DNA from: Peribacillus alkalitolerans | GTDB taxonomy: Bacteria; Bacillota; Bacilli; Bacillales; DSM-1321 | Length of the DNA: 61,505 bases | NCBI RefSeq assembly: GCF_010882125.1 | Contig: NZ_JAAGVZ010000019.1 | Coordinates: 1-61,505, forward strand | Direction of reading: 5' to 3' | Part shown: positions 53,201 to 59,738 of the stretch, piece by piece | How positions within the stretch are numbered: the first letter of the stretch is position 1 | Layout: the number at the start of each line of letters is the position of its first letter | Program-made: the position numbers and the translations under genes | Notes under the pieces: model-generated | Told to the model about the DNA's origin: nothing | The model's database searches: none | Seen by the model: the letters and a program-made list of their open reading frames with translations, nothing else

Positions 53201-54657
53201 TGTGGAGCACCAAACATAGTCATCCTTACTTCCGAATAGCTTCCACCTGGACTGGAAGTGCGAATTTTCTCACCTGGAGCGGAAATGTCTGGCTTCATTA
53301 CCCCATATGACGAAGGACCGCGTCCGGAGTTAAACTCACGCAGATTATTACGATCTGTAACCCCAACAGCAAACGATTCCGGATAGTTGGCTGGGTTCCA
53401 GATTAACCCCTCTTTATAGCTTGAATTTCCAGCAGCGAACACAGGGAAAATCTCAGCTGCACGCCAGTTTTGCACCATTGGACGGAACCATTCATCGACT
53501 CCTTCTTGAACTTTACCCCATGAGTTGTTCACTACATCAGGTGCTTTTTCTGGATGTGGGTTGCCCTCAGCATCTTTTGGAGCTAGAATCCATTCTCCGG
53601 CTTCCAGTAGATCGACTTGGGTTCCGGTACCACCATAGTTTGTAAAGGCTCTCACAGAGATCCATTTTGCACCTGGAGCAACCCCAATTTGATTTGAACC
53701 ATTAGGTTCAGAACCTACCATGATTCCTGTGACTCCGGTACCTTGTTTAGTTCTATCAACTGGAGTCGAACTCCCATCAATAGCATCAAACCAGTTGAAG
53801 GTATGGTCAGGTTGATCTGGATTGGCTGGGTTGTAACCCCGATACTTTTCTTTTAAAGCAGGGTGATCCCACTGGACTCCTGTATCGATACTAGCGACTA
53901 CAGTTCCTGTACCATCAAAGCCCATCTTCCAGACATTTGGTGCGTCAATTCTTGCAAGATTCCATCCGACTGAAGTGGTGTCTGTCTGAGTGTCCGCTTG
54001 GGTATCAGTTTGAGTTTCTGCTCCAGTGACTGCTTGAGTGTTCGTTTGAGTTTCTGCTTGAGCATCAGCTGTTGATGGAGTGGATGTATTACTGCTTTCA
54101 TTCGGGATCATCTGTACCGTTTCGTTAGGCAGAATTTTTTCGACTTCAGGGAAGGTTGCAAGTTTATCCATCACTTGTTTAGTTCCTGTTACCGCCATAC
54201 CGTTGACGATATAGAAGGATTGGAATTCTTTGACATTTCCTTTATTTTTCTCTTGATTCAAATAGGTCTTGATTGAGTATTGAGTTTCATTGGCCTTAGC
54301 TCGAAGAGTGGAGACGACAGCCGAACGTTTCATTAATTCGGTTTTGGCAGCAGTTTGTTTTTGAGCTTTAGCTTTTTTAGATGTTTCAATGGCAACTTTG
54401 TTTGTATCCACTTGATCTTTTAATTTTAATAAAAATGTAACGGTTTTTTCCTTATTAAACTGATCGTTCAGTTCTTTATCTACCTTTGTATTCACATTTT
54501 TAGATGCTGCATCAGAACTTTCATCAAGAGTAATACTTGCTTTGGAGTTGGAATTAGCCAAAGCGAATTGAGGTAAAAAAGTAGAGAGCAACAATAATGC
54601 ACATAAAATAAAACTAAATGAGACGTGGCCATAGCCATGTCTTTTCCTTTTTATCAA
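50230..54657 (-). CDS. subtilase-like pseudoprotease (bacillopeptidase F paralogue lacking His and Ser)
   Basis: A 1475-residue secreted paralogue of the gene at 45766, same domain order from signal peptide to Ig-like repeats. The triad Asp is kept (Asp258, SIDTGVQWDHP), but the His motif DDHGHGTHTVG is VDRTKQGTGVTG here (Gly308 for His) and the Ser motif SGTSMASP is VRMTMFGAP (Met481 for Ser). The oxyanion Asn (AAGNSS) remains. The frame is fully open, so it is likely expressed as a dead protease. Before the S8 domain lies a T/Q/A/D-rich repeat insert (for example TQTDTQADTQTDT) that the paralogue lacks. TTG 54657 is chosen by analogy with TTG 50076; an ATG at 54675 is in frame. Confidence 0.9.
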   Translation of the reverse strand: MIKRKRHGYGHVSFSFILCALLLLSTFLPQFALANSNSKASITLDESSDAASKNVNTKVDKELNDQFNKEKTVTFLLKLKDQVDTNKVAIETSKKAKAQKQTAAKTELMKRSAVVSTLRAKANETQYSIKTYLNQEKNKGNVKEFQSFYIVNGMAVTGTKQVMDKLATFPEVEKILPNETVQMIPNESSNTSTPSTADAQAETQTNTQAVTGAETQTDTQADTQTDTTSVGWNLARIDAPNVWKMGFDGTGTVVASIDTGVQWDHPALKEKYRGYNPANPDQPDHTFNWFDAIDGSSTPVDRTKQGTGVTGIMVGSEPNGSNQIGVAPGAKWISVRAFTNYGGTGTQVDLLEAGEWILAPKDAEGNPHPEKAPDVVNNSWGKVQEGVDEWFRPMVQNWRAAEIFPVFAAGNSSYKEGLIWNPANYPESFAVGVTDRNNLREFNSGRGPSSYGVMKPDISAPGEKIRTSSPGGSYSEVRMTMFGAPHVSGVVALMKQANPSLTVDEIEKILKDSATPLTDSTYPTSPNNGYGHGLVNAYMAVSSITSGLGSVQGQVGHEGQDTENPTYQHTAPTENFANMTLPLTVQVQDNVSVRRVELQYRASETAEWQTAEATRTAGNYKSGTYQAVIPADAIQVPTLTYRWHITDYGQNAVTSDDYKVPVKEGISTGYYQDFESIPNGWTSYGTKNNWEWGVPAYDKGPATAASGEKVYGTKLSGQYDPKANMSLMMPRIIVPEGNTYLQFKDWYQIESGYDNGYVLVSTDKQNWEQLSSITGNSLEWTQRQIDLTAYAGQQIYIAFNLTTDELGQRAGWYIDDVALSNTALTTVNAELEDARQLENSDTIKTIKIQNVMAPTAAITPAAVQPMTLPLEATVSVLESGRSAITNPVDGSFTMRHPAGEFTLRAESYGYVSSDQRVKIPKNGALDANFTLKPAQKGTVNGTVTNKQTGQPLANATLSLIEDAVIQPVQTDENGHFSITAYEGTYTLHVYAPFFFAQDITISIPANGQSEQNVALQPFVGYSSEIGYDDGTAEAAVAWNVNSVGRAAAVKISLPEGKKSALVTAGQFFFYDKGWPTPGGSGKEFKFAIYDTSGPNGAPGKQIAGPFKSTALTNGQWTVVDLSNESLIVNGDFYFVYLQEGVMPNIPGLAIDKSRTNTGHSWENLAGTWVPLTYPNGNIMIRAQVQYEAMTPVITTPKDAANTNQSTITVEGQASPATKVHLFNKGKEVATTTAREDGTFSVDVNLQNGENVLTAISSSNQGSTDPSEPVKITLDQAKPELTITKPADGFKINQKAVTIEGKATDLSLSEVTINGQKANVTEDGTYSLRLLLNSGVNKFTVTAKDRAGNETSKGVTIYAKFNPPAITNLKPAQDVVINKGDKLTVELDSEHGISGSFIVRLPSTYAAAATTTKTTTAAATSVEIPLTEQGNGHYVGTWTAPKDKIKGALIEVVMRDAYGNESRKTAAGKVYVNVKP

Positions 54658-54725
54658 TTTGATTCCCCCTGACATTTGATGACATTAAGACTGGCGTTAA
54701 TATTTGGAACTCTAAACTCGAATTT

Positions 54726-55000
54726 TTATTGATTATTAACATTAATTGTTGTTCGTGCTGTCGTAACTTTAAATCCGAACTCACCAACACCATAAAGTGC
54801 TATGGTATAAATTCCATTTGGCTGCCCTTGTTTTGGAGATTCATTTACCTGCTTCAACCATCCACGTATTCCTTTTCATCTGGAGCTTATGTAAACCTAT
54901 GGTTTTTTTAGAATTCTCCTCAATAATTCCCATATGCTCAGTGGATGCATTTCCATAAAGGCTTCTCTGCGTAAAGCAATTGTTTTCTTAGATCTTTTTT
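54726..55000 (-). pseudogene. remnant of a secreted-protein C-terminus, frameshifted
   Basis: On the minus strand a fragment ends PNGIYTIALYGVGEFGFKVT then TARTTINVNNQ and a stop at 54726. Upstream in other frames are WLKQVNESPKQGQ and GNASTEHMGIIEENSKKTIG. Together they look like the beta-rich end of an extracellular protease or Ig-like domain broken by at least two frameshifts. No start can be assigned. It adds a third, decayed, secreted-protein gene to the cluster. Family not certain. Confidence 0.4.
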
Positions 55001-55397
55001 TCATCCCATGAAACCCCTATAGTTTTTTTCTTAACTTGATAATCCCCCCCTGGTTGAGCATTTTACTAGATTAATTAATCCTTAAAAAAGTAATTTATAA
55101 ATATCTAAGAAGTGGGATTTTGCCCAAATCTTAGATACAAATAAATAATAATTGAAATAATAAAACTTATGTATTGGGGGAAAATAGGCCTTTTATTACC
55201 GACAATTTTTTCGAAAATAATACAAATAATTACAAAAATAGACATTTTATTATTAAATAGTAAAAAATCAAACAAAAAATAAGGCTATTAAGATTACATA
55301 GGAATATATACCTGTCAGCTTGTTGACAAAGAGGTGTTTTTCTCAACGAAGTTTACATTAAGAAATAAAATACCAAAGGAAACATTAACTTTTCTTG
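55001..55397. other. AT-rich intergenic, no gene
   Basis: Very AT-rich. It contains a weak hairpin-like GTCAGCTTGTTGAC at 55316-55329, related to GTCGAC-type hairpins near 55740 and 56715. No coding frame supported. Confidence 0.4.
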
Positions 55398-55641
55398 TTT
55401 AATTAAGGCTGTTTTCGTAAAGTTTGTTGCTTTTTTGTGCAATTAAATATTACATGTCTGAGTTGATTGTAGCGGAGGGCACTTGACTCCTGCGGGAAAT
55501 AGAGGGAAGTGGGAGACCCCACAGGCGGAATGCCGAGGAGGCTCCCACCCTCCCCGCGGAAAGCAAGTGCCTGGAGCGGAAATCAACGGGCAAACTTTAG
55601 AGTCTAAAACAACAATATATACGAAAAGAGCCTTAATTAAA
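55398..55641. mobile_element. 244-bp palindromic MITE-like element with GC-rich core
   Basis: Terminal inverted repeats of 22 bp: 55398-55419 (TTTAATTAAGGCTGTTTTCG, then TA) and the complement of 55620-55641, identical at 21 of 22 positions. Inside is a GC-rich nested palindrome (55463-55586): TTGATT/AATCAA, GGCACTTG/CAAGTGCC, CCTGCGGG/CCCCGCGG and GGGAG/CTCCC. The core phrase CACTTGACTCCTGCGGGA is, from memory, a repeat found many times in Bacillaceae genomes and often mis-annotated as a gene. It codes for nothing visible. No clear target duplication at its edges. Confidence 0.7.
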
Positions 55642-55692
55642 GATCGCCATGCACTTATCCTAGCTTTGCCAGGTGCATGGCGATCTTTTTCA
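55640..55692 (+). terminator. strong orphan terminator next to the MITE-like element
   Basis: AAAGATCGCCATGCAC pairs perfectly with GTGCATGGCGATCTTT, then TTCATATT. It overlaps the last bases of the element's right repeat; no gene precedes it. Confidence 0.75.
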
Positions 55693-56159
55693 TATTCTGG
55701 CAAGCTGCGGTGAGATGCACCTGGTGCAAAATAAAGGCCGTCGACAGTTTCTCGACAGCCTGGCAGGAATATATTCCTGTATGGTTGGAATAATATGGAT
55801 ATTAACAAGGAGTTAAGTATTATTTTGGAATATTCCATATATATTAATCAGATTAAATTTTTGCAGTTAAGTAGTAATCTGATACTGGAATTAAATAAAA
55901 GAGGTTGTGAAAATATACAAAAAATAAGCTAACCAAATCCCTGAAAATTGGGGGAAAGTTGTTTCATAGATAAATAATTTCGATAAATCATCCAAAATTC
56001 TTTTTATATATGCTTTTTCTAAAATGGTTCTCGCATGTACAGCTTGATGCCCTTGTTTTTGGTGAAAAGCAAATCCATCAAGAAGCCATATCGCTTACCT
56101 CCAAATAAAGATTTTCTTAACAAAGAATTAAAAGTTAATTAAAGTTCAGAGTACAACAT
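55693..56159. other. intergenic, no complete gene
   Basis: Contains CCGTCGACAGTTTCTCGACAGCCTGG (55738-55763), whose core TCGACAGCCTG recurs at 56725-56735. On the minus strand an open stretch of about 70 codons without a start (56099 down to 55890; LLDGFAFHQKQGHQAVHART) may be gene debris; I cannot identify it. Confidence 0.35.
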
Positions 56160-56197
56160 AAAAAGGCATGAGTCCGGTTCAATTCCGAACTCATGCC
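56160..56197 (-). terminator. terminator of sda
   Basis: GGCATGAGT-CCGG pairs with CCG-AACTCATGCC; on the minus strand TTTTTATG follows. Confidence 0.75.
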
Positions 56198-56258
56198 GAG
56201 GAAGCGGCATAATATCCCGCGTCTAACTTTTTGGGTTGAGATCATGATTGTAGCTCTT

Positions 56259-56399
56259 CTAGGAGGAAGTATTAATTGCTTGTAATAAAGATCTTCTATT
56301 TATTTCTTGTTCAATTAATCGAATAAAGTCATCACTCAGCAATAGCTCTTTTGCTTTGAAATAAGATTCAATTAATAATTCATCAGATAAGAGTCTCAT
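56259..56399 (-). CDS. sda: sporulation histidine kinase inhibitor Sda
   Basis: A 46-residue protein: [20 protein letters not shown], then a turn, [16 protein letters not shown], and a short tail. From memory this matches B. subtilis Sda (46 aa, [20 protein letters not shown]) along its whole length: two antiparallel helices forming a hairpin. Sda binds the dimerisation stem of sporulation kinases KinA and KinB and blocks the phosphorelay when replication is disturbed. ATG 56399 follows GCAGGAAA. It has its own terminator. No clear DnaA boxes are seen directly upstream. Its place within a presumed island is unexpected for a core developmental gene. Confidence 0.85.
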   Translation of the reverse strand: MRLLSDELLIESYFKAKELLLSDDFIRLIEQEINRRSLLQAINTSS

Positions 56400-56505
56400 A
56401 ATTTCCTGCCCTAAATTGGGCCAAGCCCCTCCTAAAAAATGATACTATAAGATAATATCATTCTAGTATAGCAACTTGCCTACTTTGTTACTATTCAACA
56501 AAATC

Positions 56506-56645
56506 TTAATAGCGTGAACTAGTACCTATTCTTGTTGCACCTGCATCTACCATTGCTTGTATATCCTCAATGTCACGAACCCCGCCAGAACCCTTAACTC
56601 CAATCGTTGGTCCAACCGCTCCAAATTGTCTACTAAATTTATAAA
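56506..56645 (-). pseudogene. deoC: C-terminal remnant of deoxyribose-phosphate aldolase (deoC)
   Basis: On the minus strand a frame without start reads [20 protein letters not shown], then [19 protein letters not shown] and a stop at 56506. The VGP.(I/M)GVK.SGGVR motif with the phosphate-binding loop and the A-G-A-T-R-I-G end identify DeoC. Only about 45 of about 220 residues remain, so it is a fragment, perhaps left by a deletion or by integration. Confidence 0.75.
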
Positions 56646-56735
56646 GGTATTTTAGTATAACTTTATAATCTTGAATTTCAAAAGTAAGGGGATAAATCTA
56701 CTTACGTCACAGGTGTCGACTTTGTCGACAGCCTG

Positions 56736-56772
56736 AAACAAGAATACATAAAAGCATTCTTGTTTTTTTATT
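56736..56772. terminator. hairpin after the second NprR-like gene
   Basis: AAACAAGAAT pairs with ATTCTTGTTT, with TTTTTTATT on the plus strand. It begins at the stop of the minus-strand gene; on the minus strand no T-run follows, so its role for that gene is uncertain. GTCGACTTTGTCGAC, a small palindrome, lies at 56715-56729. Confidence 0.55.
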
Positions 56773-56774
56773 GG

Positions 56775-57992
56775 TTAAGTATCGAATAATAATTTGGCCA
56801 TTTCTAATGCCTTTTCTTGGAAGTTCATTCTAGAATAATAATTAAATAGTTCTTTTTTAGAGCGTTGAATAAAAAAAGCAACCCCACATTTAACAAAAGT
56901 AGGTAAAGCTTTATTAGCTAAGTATTGATGATATTCTTTTTCTTTAGATTTCAATAAATAAAGGATTAATTTAAATAGATGAATATATAATAATTGATTG
57001 ATCCTAATAGCAATAATCAATCCATCCTCAGCAAGTCTTATTAAATTATCACTGTCAATAAGCTCACCATCAAACGAAGAACGAATAAAACCTTCTAAAG
57101 AAAGTAAGTAGGCAGGAGATTCTTGAATTTTAAGAGACATTGATTCTTTATAACATAAAATTGCTTGATCATAATTTTTTCTTCGATAATATTCAAAAGC
57201 TAAATTATGTAATACTTTTGCTTTTCGTTCAGGGGCATGACATAAATCACAACTTTTAATTAAATTCTTAAACCTGTTTATTATTTCATCACTATCATTA
57301 TCTTTAACTTGAATAATCATAAGCATTTCTGCATCAATTACTCTTAGATAGTTGTTTAAAGCTTTAAAAAATTGACGAGATTTTTCGGAAAAATAATATG
57401 CTAAAACTGGTGATTGTAATGTATGATAAGCTATCGCCATGTGATAGTAATATTCTTGATTATTGTAAATTTCATTTTGTATTCTTTTTAGTGTTTGAAT
57501 TGCATTGATGTAATCCTGTTTTGCTAAATAATAGATTCCCAAAACATGTTTTAAAAGATTGGATTCATAATCTGTTAATTCATGTTCTATTTTTCTTATT
57601 TTCTTAATGATCTTAAATGCTTTACAGGTATTTTTATGAATTAGAAAATATCTGGACCTAAGTAACTGATACAAATGAGTGTAGTCTGAAATATTAACTA
57701 ATTCTTCGCACTCGAGTTCACTATTGATTTGTTCTACCTCTTCTTCTAATTGCATGATTATGGAATCATGCCATTGTGATAAGCGATGTTTAATATTTAT
57801 AAATTTTTTGATTTCTAAATCCATATTAATTCCAAGTCTATCGGATAATAAAGTTATGATTTCATTATTATATGTTGTTTGGTTGCATTCAATTTTACTA
57901 ATATGTGTTGTGGAACATATATCCCTTCCTAATTGTTCTTGAGTTAGTTTGTATTTTTCACGATAAAACTTGATGATTTTCCCCTCATACAT
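56775..57992 (-). CDS. NprR/PlcR-like HTH-TPR regulator (RRNPP type), copy 2
   Basis: A 405-residue paralogue of the protein at 37249. The XRE domain reads GKIIKFYREKYKLTQEQLGR then TTHISKIECN; TPR helices include YYHMAIAYHTLQSPVLAYYF and VLHNLAFEYYRRKNYDQAIL, which align directly with copy 1. ATG 57992 follows AAAGGGGAAG; an upstream in-frame GTG overlaps that site. Such proteins sense imported oligopeptides. No pheromone precursor is recognised within 250 bases on either side. It is upstream of, and in the same orientation as, sda and the two bacillopeptidase-like genes. Confidence 0.85.
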   Translation of the reverse strand: MYEGKIIKFYREKYKLTQEQLGRDICSTTHISKIECNQTTYNNEIITLLSDRLGINMDLEIKKFINIKHRLSQWHDSIIMQLEEEVEQINSELECEELVNISDYTHLYQLLRSRYFLIHKNTCKAFKIIKKIRKIEHELTDYESNLLKHVLGIYYLAKQDYINAIQTLKRIQNEIYNNQEYYYHMAIAYHTLQSPVLAYYFSEKSRQFFKALNNYLRVIDAEMLMIIQVKDNDSDEIINRFKNLIKSCDLCHAPERKAKVLHNLAFEYYRRKNYDQAILCYKESMSLKIQESPAYLLSLEGFIRSSFDGELIDSDNLIRLAEDGLIIAIRINQLLYIHLFKLILYLLKSKEKEYHQYLANKALPTFVKCGVAFFIQRSKKELFNYYSRMNFQEKALEMAKLLFDT

Positions 57993-58341
57993 AACCACTT
58001 CCCCTTTGCATTTAGTTAATGGAACTCAGATCTTGTTATGTTTAAATCTTTCTCATTACACCCTCTCCTAATCGATAATTTTAACGAATCAAAAATAAAA
58101 TTAGTAAATTGCAATTCTATCCTTATCATCACATGTTCTTGTTTTTCTGGAAATTAAACAAAAGGAGTGAATTTTATATACTATTAGTTCTACATCAACA
58201 TAAAACAAAAGATCTATTCTAGCCCTTTTTATCTGAGTAAATGCTTACATGTCTTTCATTAATGTAAGTTTGATCTAAGGAGCTTGTTTCAAAAGATCAA
58301 GATCGATTTGTAGTCGGAGACGAATCTCGTTGGGATAGAAT

Positions 58342-58598
58342 AACCCAGCTTATCCCATCGCTATCCAAGAGTTAAAAGAAGAAAAACAGCCTGGAGGCAC
58401 CCAATTAAGGCAAATGAAATATCTCAACAATATCGTAGAGCAGGATCATCGCTTCATTAAAAAACGAATTCGCTCGATGCTTGGATAAAAATACTTACGG
58501 ACTTTTAAACGAATTATTCGGTGATAGAGGCTATGCACATGATCAAAAAAGGACAGACTCTCCAAAGGGAGAAGTCTGTCCAAAATCAATTTTTTTAG
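58342..58598 (+). pseudogene. IS6-family transposase remnant
   Basis: NPAYPIAIQELKEEKQPGGT, QLRQMKYLNNIVEQDHRFIK and KKRIRSMLG are followed by a stop. Shifted frames then give KYLRTFKRII and SVIEAMHMIKKGQTLQREKS up to a stop at 58596. This is the C-terminal third of an IS6/IS257-type transposase (DDE domain end) with at least two frameshifts. The N-terminal two thirds and the terminal repeats are gone. Confidence 0.8.
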
Positions 58599-58630
58599 AA
58601 ACTAACTTTTAACACTTTATTGAACTAAAG

Positions 58631-58653
58631 GTGCACATTTTGTGCACTATAAT
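58631..58653. promoter_or_regulatory. palindrome abutting a -10 box
   Basis: GTGCACA-TTT-TGTGCAC (58631-58647) is a perfect 7-3-7 palindrome and is followed directly by TATAAT (58648-58653). No gene follows on the plus strand before the tRNA-Ala terminator. It may be an orphan operator-promoter left from the mobile element, or the operator of a short antisense transcript. Confidence 0.4.
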
Positions 58654-58687
58654 AATAAGTTTAGAAAAATAATATAATTAGTAAAAA

Positions 58688-58715
58688 GAAAAACCCTTGC
58701 TACACAAGGGTTTTT
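58688..58715 (-). terminator. terminator of tRNA-Ala
   Basis: AAAAACCCTTG-CTACA-CAAGGGTTTTT; T-runs on both strands. The right arm is part of the 62-bp repeat shared with 43145. Confidence 0.85.
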
Positions 58716-58762
58716 CGGTATGGAGCATAACGGGATCGAACCGATGACCTCTACGCTGCCAG
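58701..58762 (-). repeat. right boundary repeat (att-like), inside tRNA-Ala
   Basis: Right copy of the 62-bp repeat (56 of 62 identical to 43145-43206). It covers the tRNA from the anticodon loop to its 3' end plus 20 bases beyond, so an element inserted here would have restored the tRNA. Confidence 0.75.
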
Positions 58763-58793
58763 CGTAGCGCTCTCCCAGCTGAGCTAATGCCCC
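58721..58793 (-). tRNA. tRNA-Ala (anticodon GGC)
   Basis: Read on the minus strand: acceptor GGGGCAT pairs with ATGCTCC, D-arm GCTC-AGCTGGGA-GAGC, anticodon arm CTACG-CTGGCAG-CGTAG with GGC, T-arm AGGTC pattern ending ATCGGTTCGATCCCGTT, discriminator A. CCA is not encoded. All arms are canonical. Terminator immediately after. Confidence 0.95.
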
Positions 58794-58857
58794 GATTTAG
58801 ATTACAAGTTAAATTTTATCTAAATATTTAAACTTGTCAATCCTTTTTTATGAATAA

Positions 58858-59565
58858 CTATAGAGTTTCGATTTCTACTGAGCGAATGCCTCGTATCTTG
58901 GAAACAGCATAATAGACATCTGTTGTCTTTCGATGTTGATCGACTGTAATTTTTACTTGTACAAAATGAGAACCTTCTAAATCCTTGATGCGAATATTTT
59001 TAATTGAGATATTTTCATCTTTAATCTTACCAATTACTTCGGCAATATGTTCTTTTTGTGAAATCATCAGTTGGAGTAATATTTCTTTTTCTCTTAATTG
59101 TCGTGGGCCGATTAAACCGATGATCATAGGTATCAATTCGACACTTATCATAAGAAACACGACTCCAGCAAAGGCTTCCACATAAAAACCTGCCCCCACC
59201 GCAATTCCAATACCTGCAGCTCCCCATATCATAGCAGCAGTGGTTAAGCCAGATATGCTATCATTTCCTCTACGTAATATTACTCCGGCCCCTAAGAAAC
59301 CAATACCTGACACGATCTGTGCTGCAAGACGAAGAGGATCCATCGTAATATTTACATTGTCATCACTACCTGGAAAAATATAAGCAGACTCAATTGAAAC
59401 AATCGTCAATAAACAACTGACAATAGAAATGACCAAGCTAGTTTTTAATCCTACGGGCTTTCTCTTAATTTCTCGTTCAAGTCCAATTACTAACCCAAGG
59501 ACGGTAGAGATTCCTAATTTCATCAATATATGTAGATCTAAATTAATATCCATTATCCAATTCAA
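58858..59565 (-). CDS. MgtC/SapB-family membrane protein
   Basis: A 235-residue protein. N-terminal membrane domain with about five helices and the MgtC signature LGLVIGLEREIKRKPVGLKT (from about residue 22), then RLAAQIVSGIGFLGAGVILR and GLTTAAMIWGAAGIGIAVGA. Residues about 160-235 are a cytoplasmic ACT-like domain. MgtC proteins modulate magnesium homeostasis and the F-type ATPase in pathogens; in bacilli the role is unclear. AAGGCGGTG lies 7 bases before TTG 59565; a GTG at 59574 within that site is also in frame. Divergent to the EamA gene. Confidence 0.9.
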   Translation of the reverse strand: MNWIMDINLDLHILMKLGISTVLGLVIGLEREIKRKPVGLKTSLVISIVSCLLTIVSIESAYIFPGSDDNVNITMDPLRLAAQIVSGIGFLGAGVILRRGNDSISGLTTAAMIWGAAGIGIAVGAGFYVEAFAGVVFLMISVELIPMIIGLIGPRQLREKEILLQLMISQKEHIAEVIGKIKDENISIKNIRIKDLEGSHFVQVKITVDQHRKTTDVYYAVSKIRGIRSVEIETL

Positions 59566-59738
59566 ACAGAACACCGCCTTAAAATTAATAACATTTCACA
59601 TATATTTTTAACTAACAGTGATAACTTTATCGTAGGATTATTGTAATTTGAAGCTAATATAAAAACAATCCAAAACAAATATAGCATTTATATTTAACTC
59701 CTTGTAATATTACATAATGACTGTTAAGGAGGTTGCAC

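Noticed and set aside
50230-54657. Calling the second bacillopeptidase-like gene a pseudogene
   Set aside because: Its 4.4-kb frame is intact with signal peptide and all domains; only catalytic residues are replaced, so it is listed as a coding pseudoprotease.
55443-55838. Open frames on both strands in the GC-rich palindrome (131 aa minus, 76 aa plus)
   Set aside because: They exist only because the palindromic repeat is GC-rich; no ribosome site and no protein-like composition. Treated as the MITE-like element.
58549-58580. GGACAGACT..AGTCTGTCC hairpin as a terminator
   Set aside because: It lies within the natural coding sequence of the IS6 transposase end (GQTLQREKSVQ) and is likely a by-product of that sequence.
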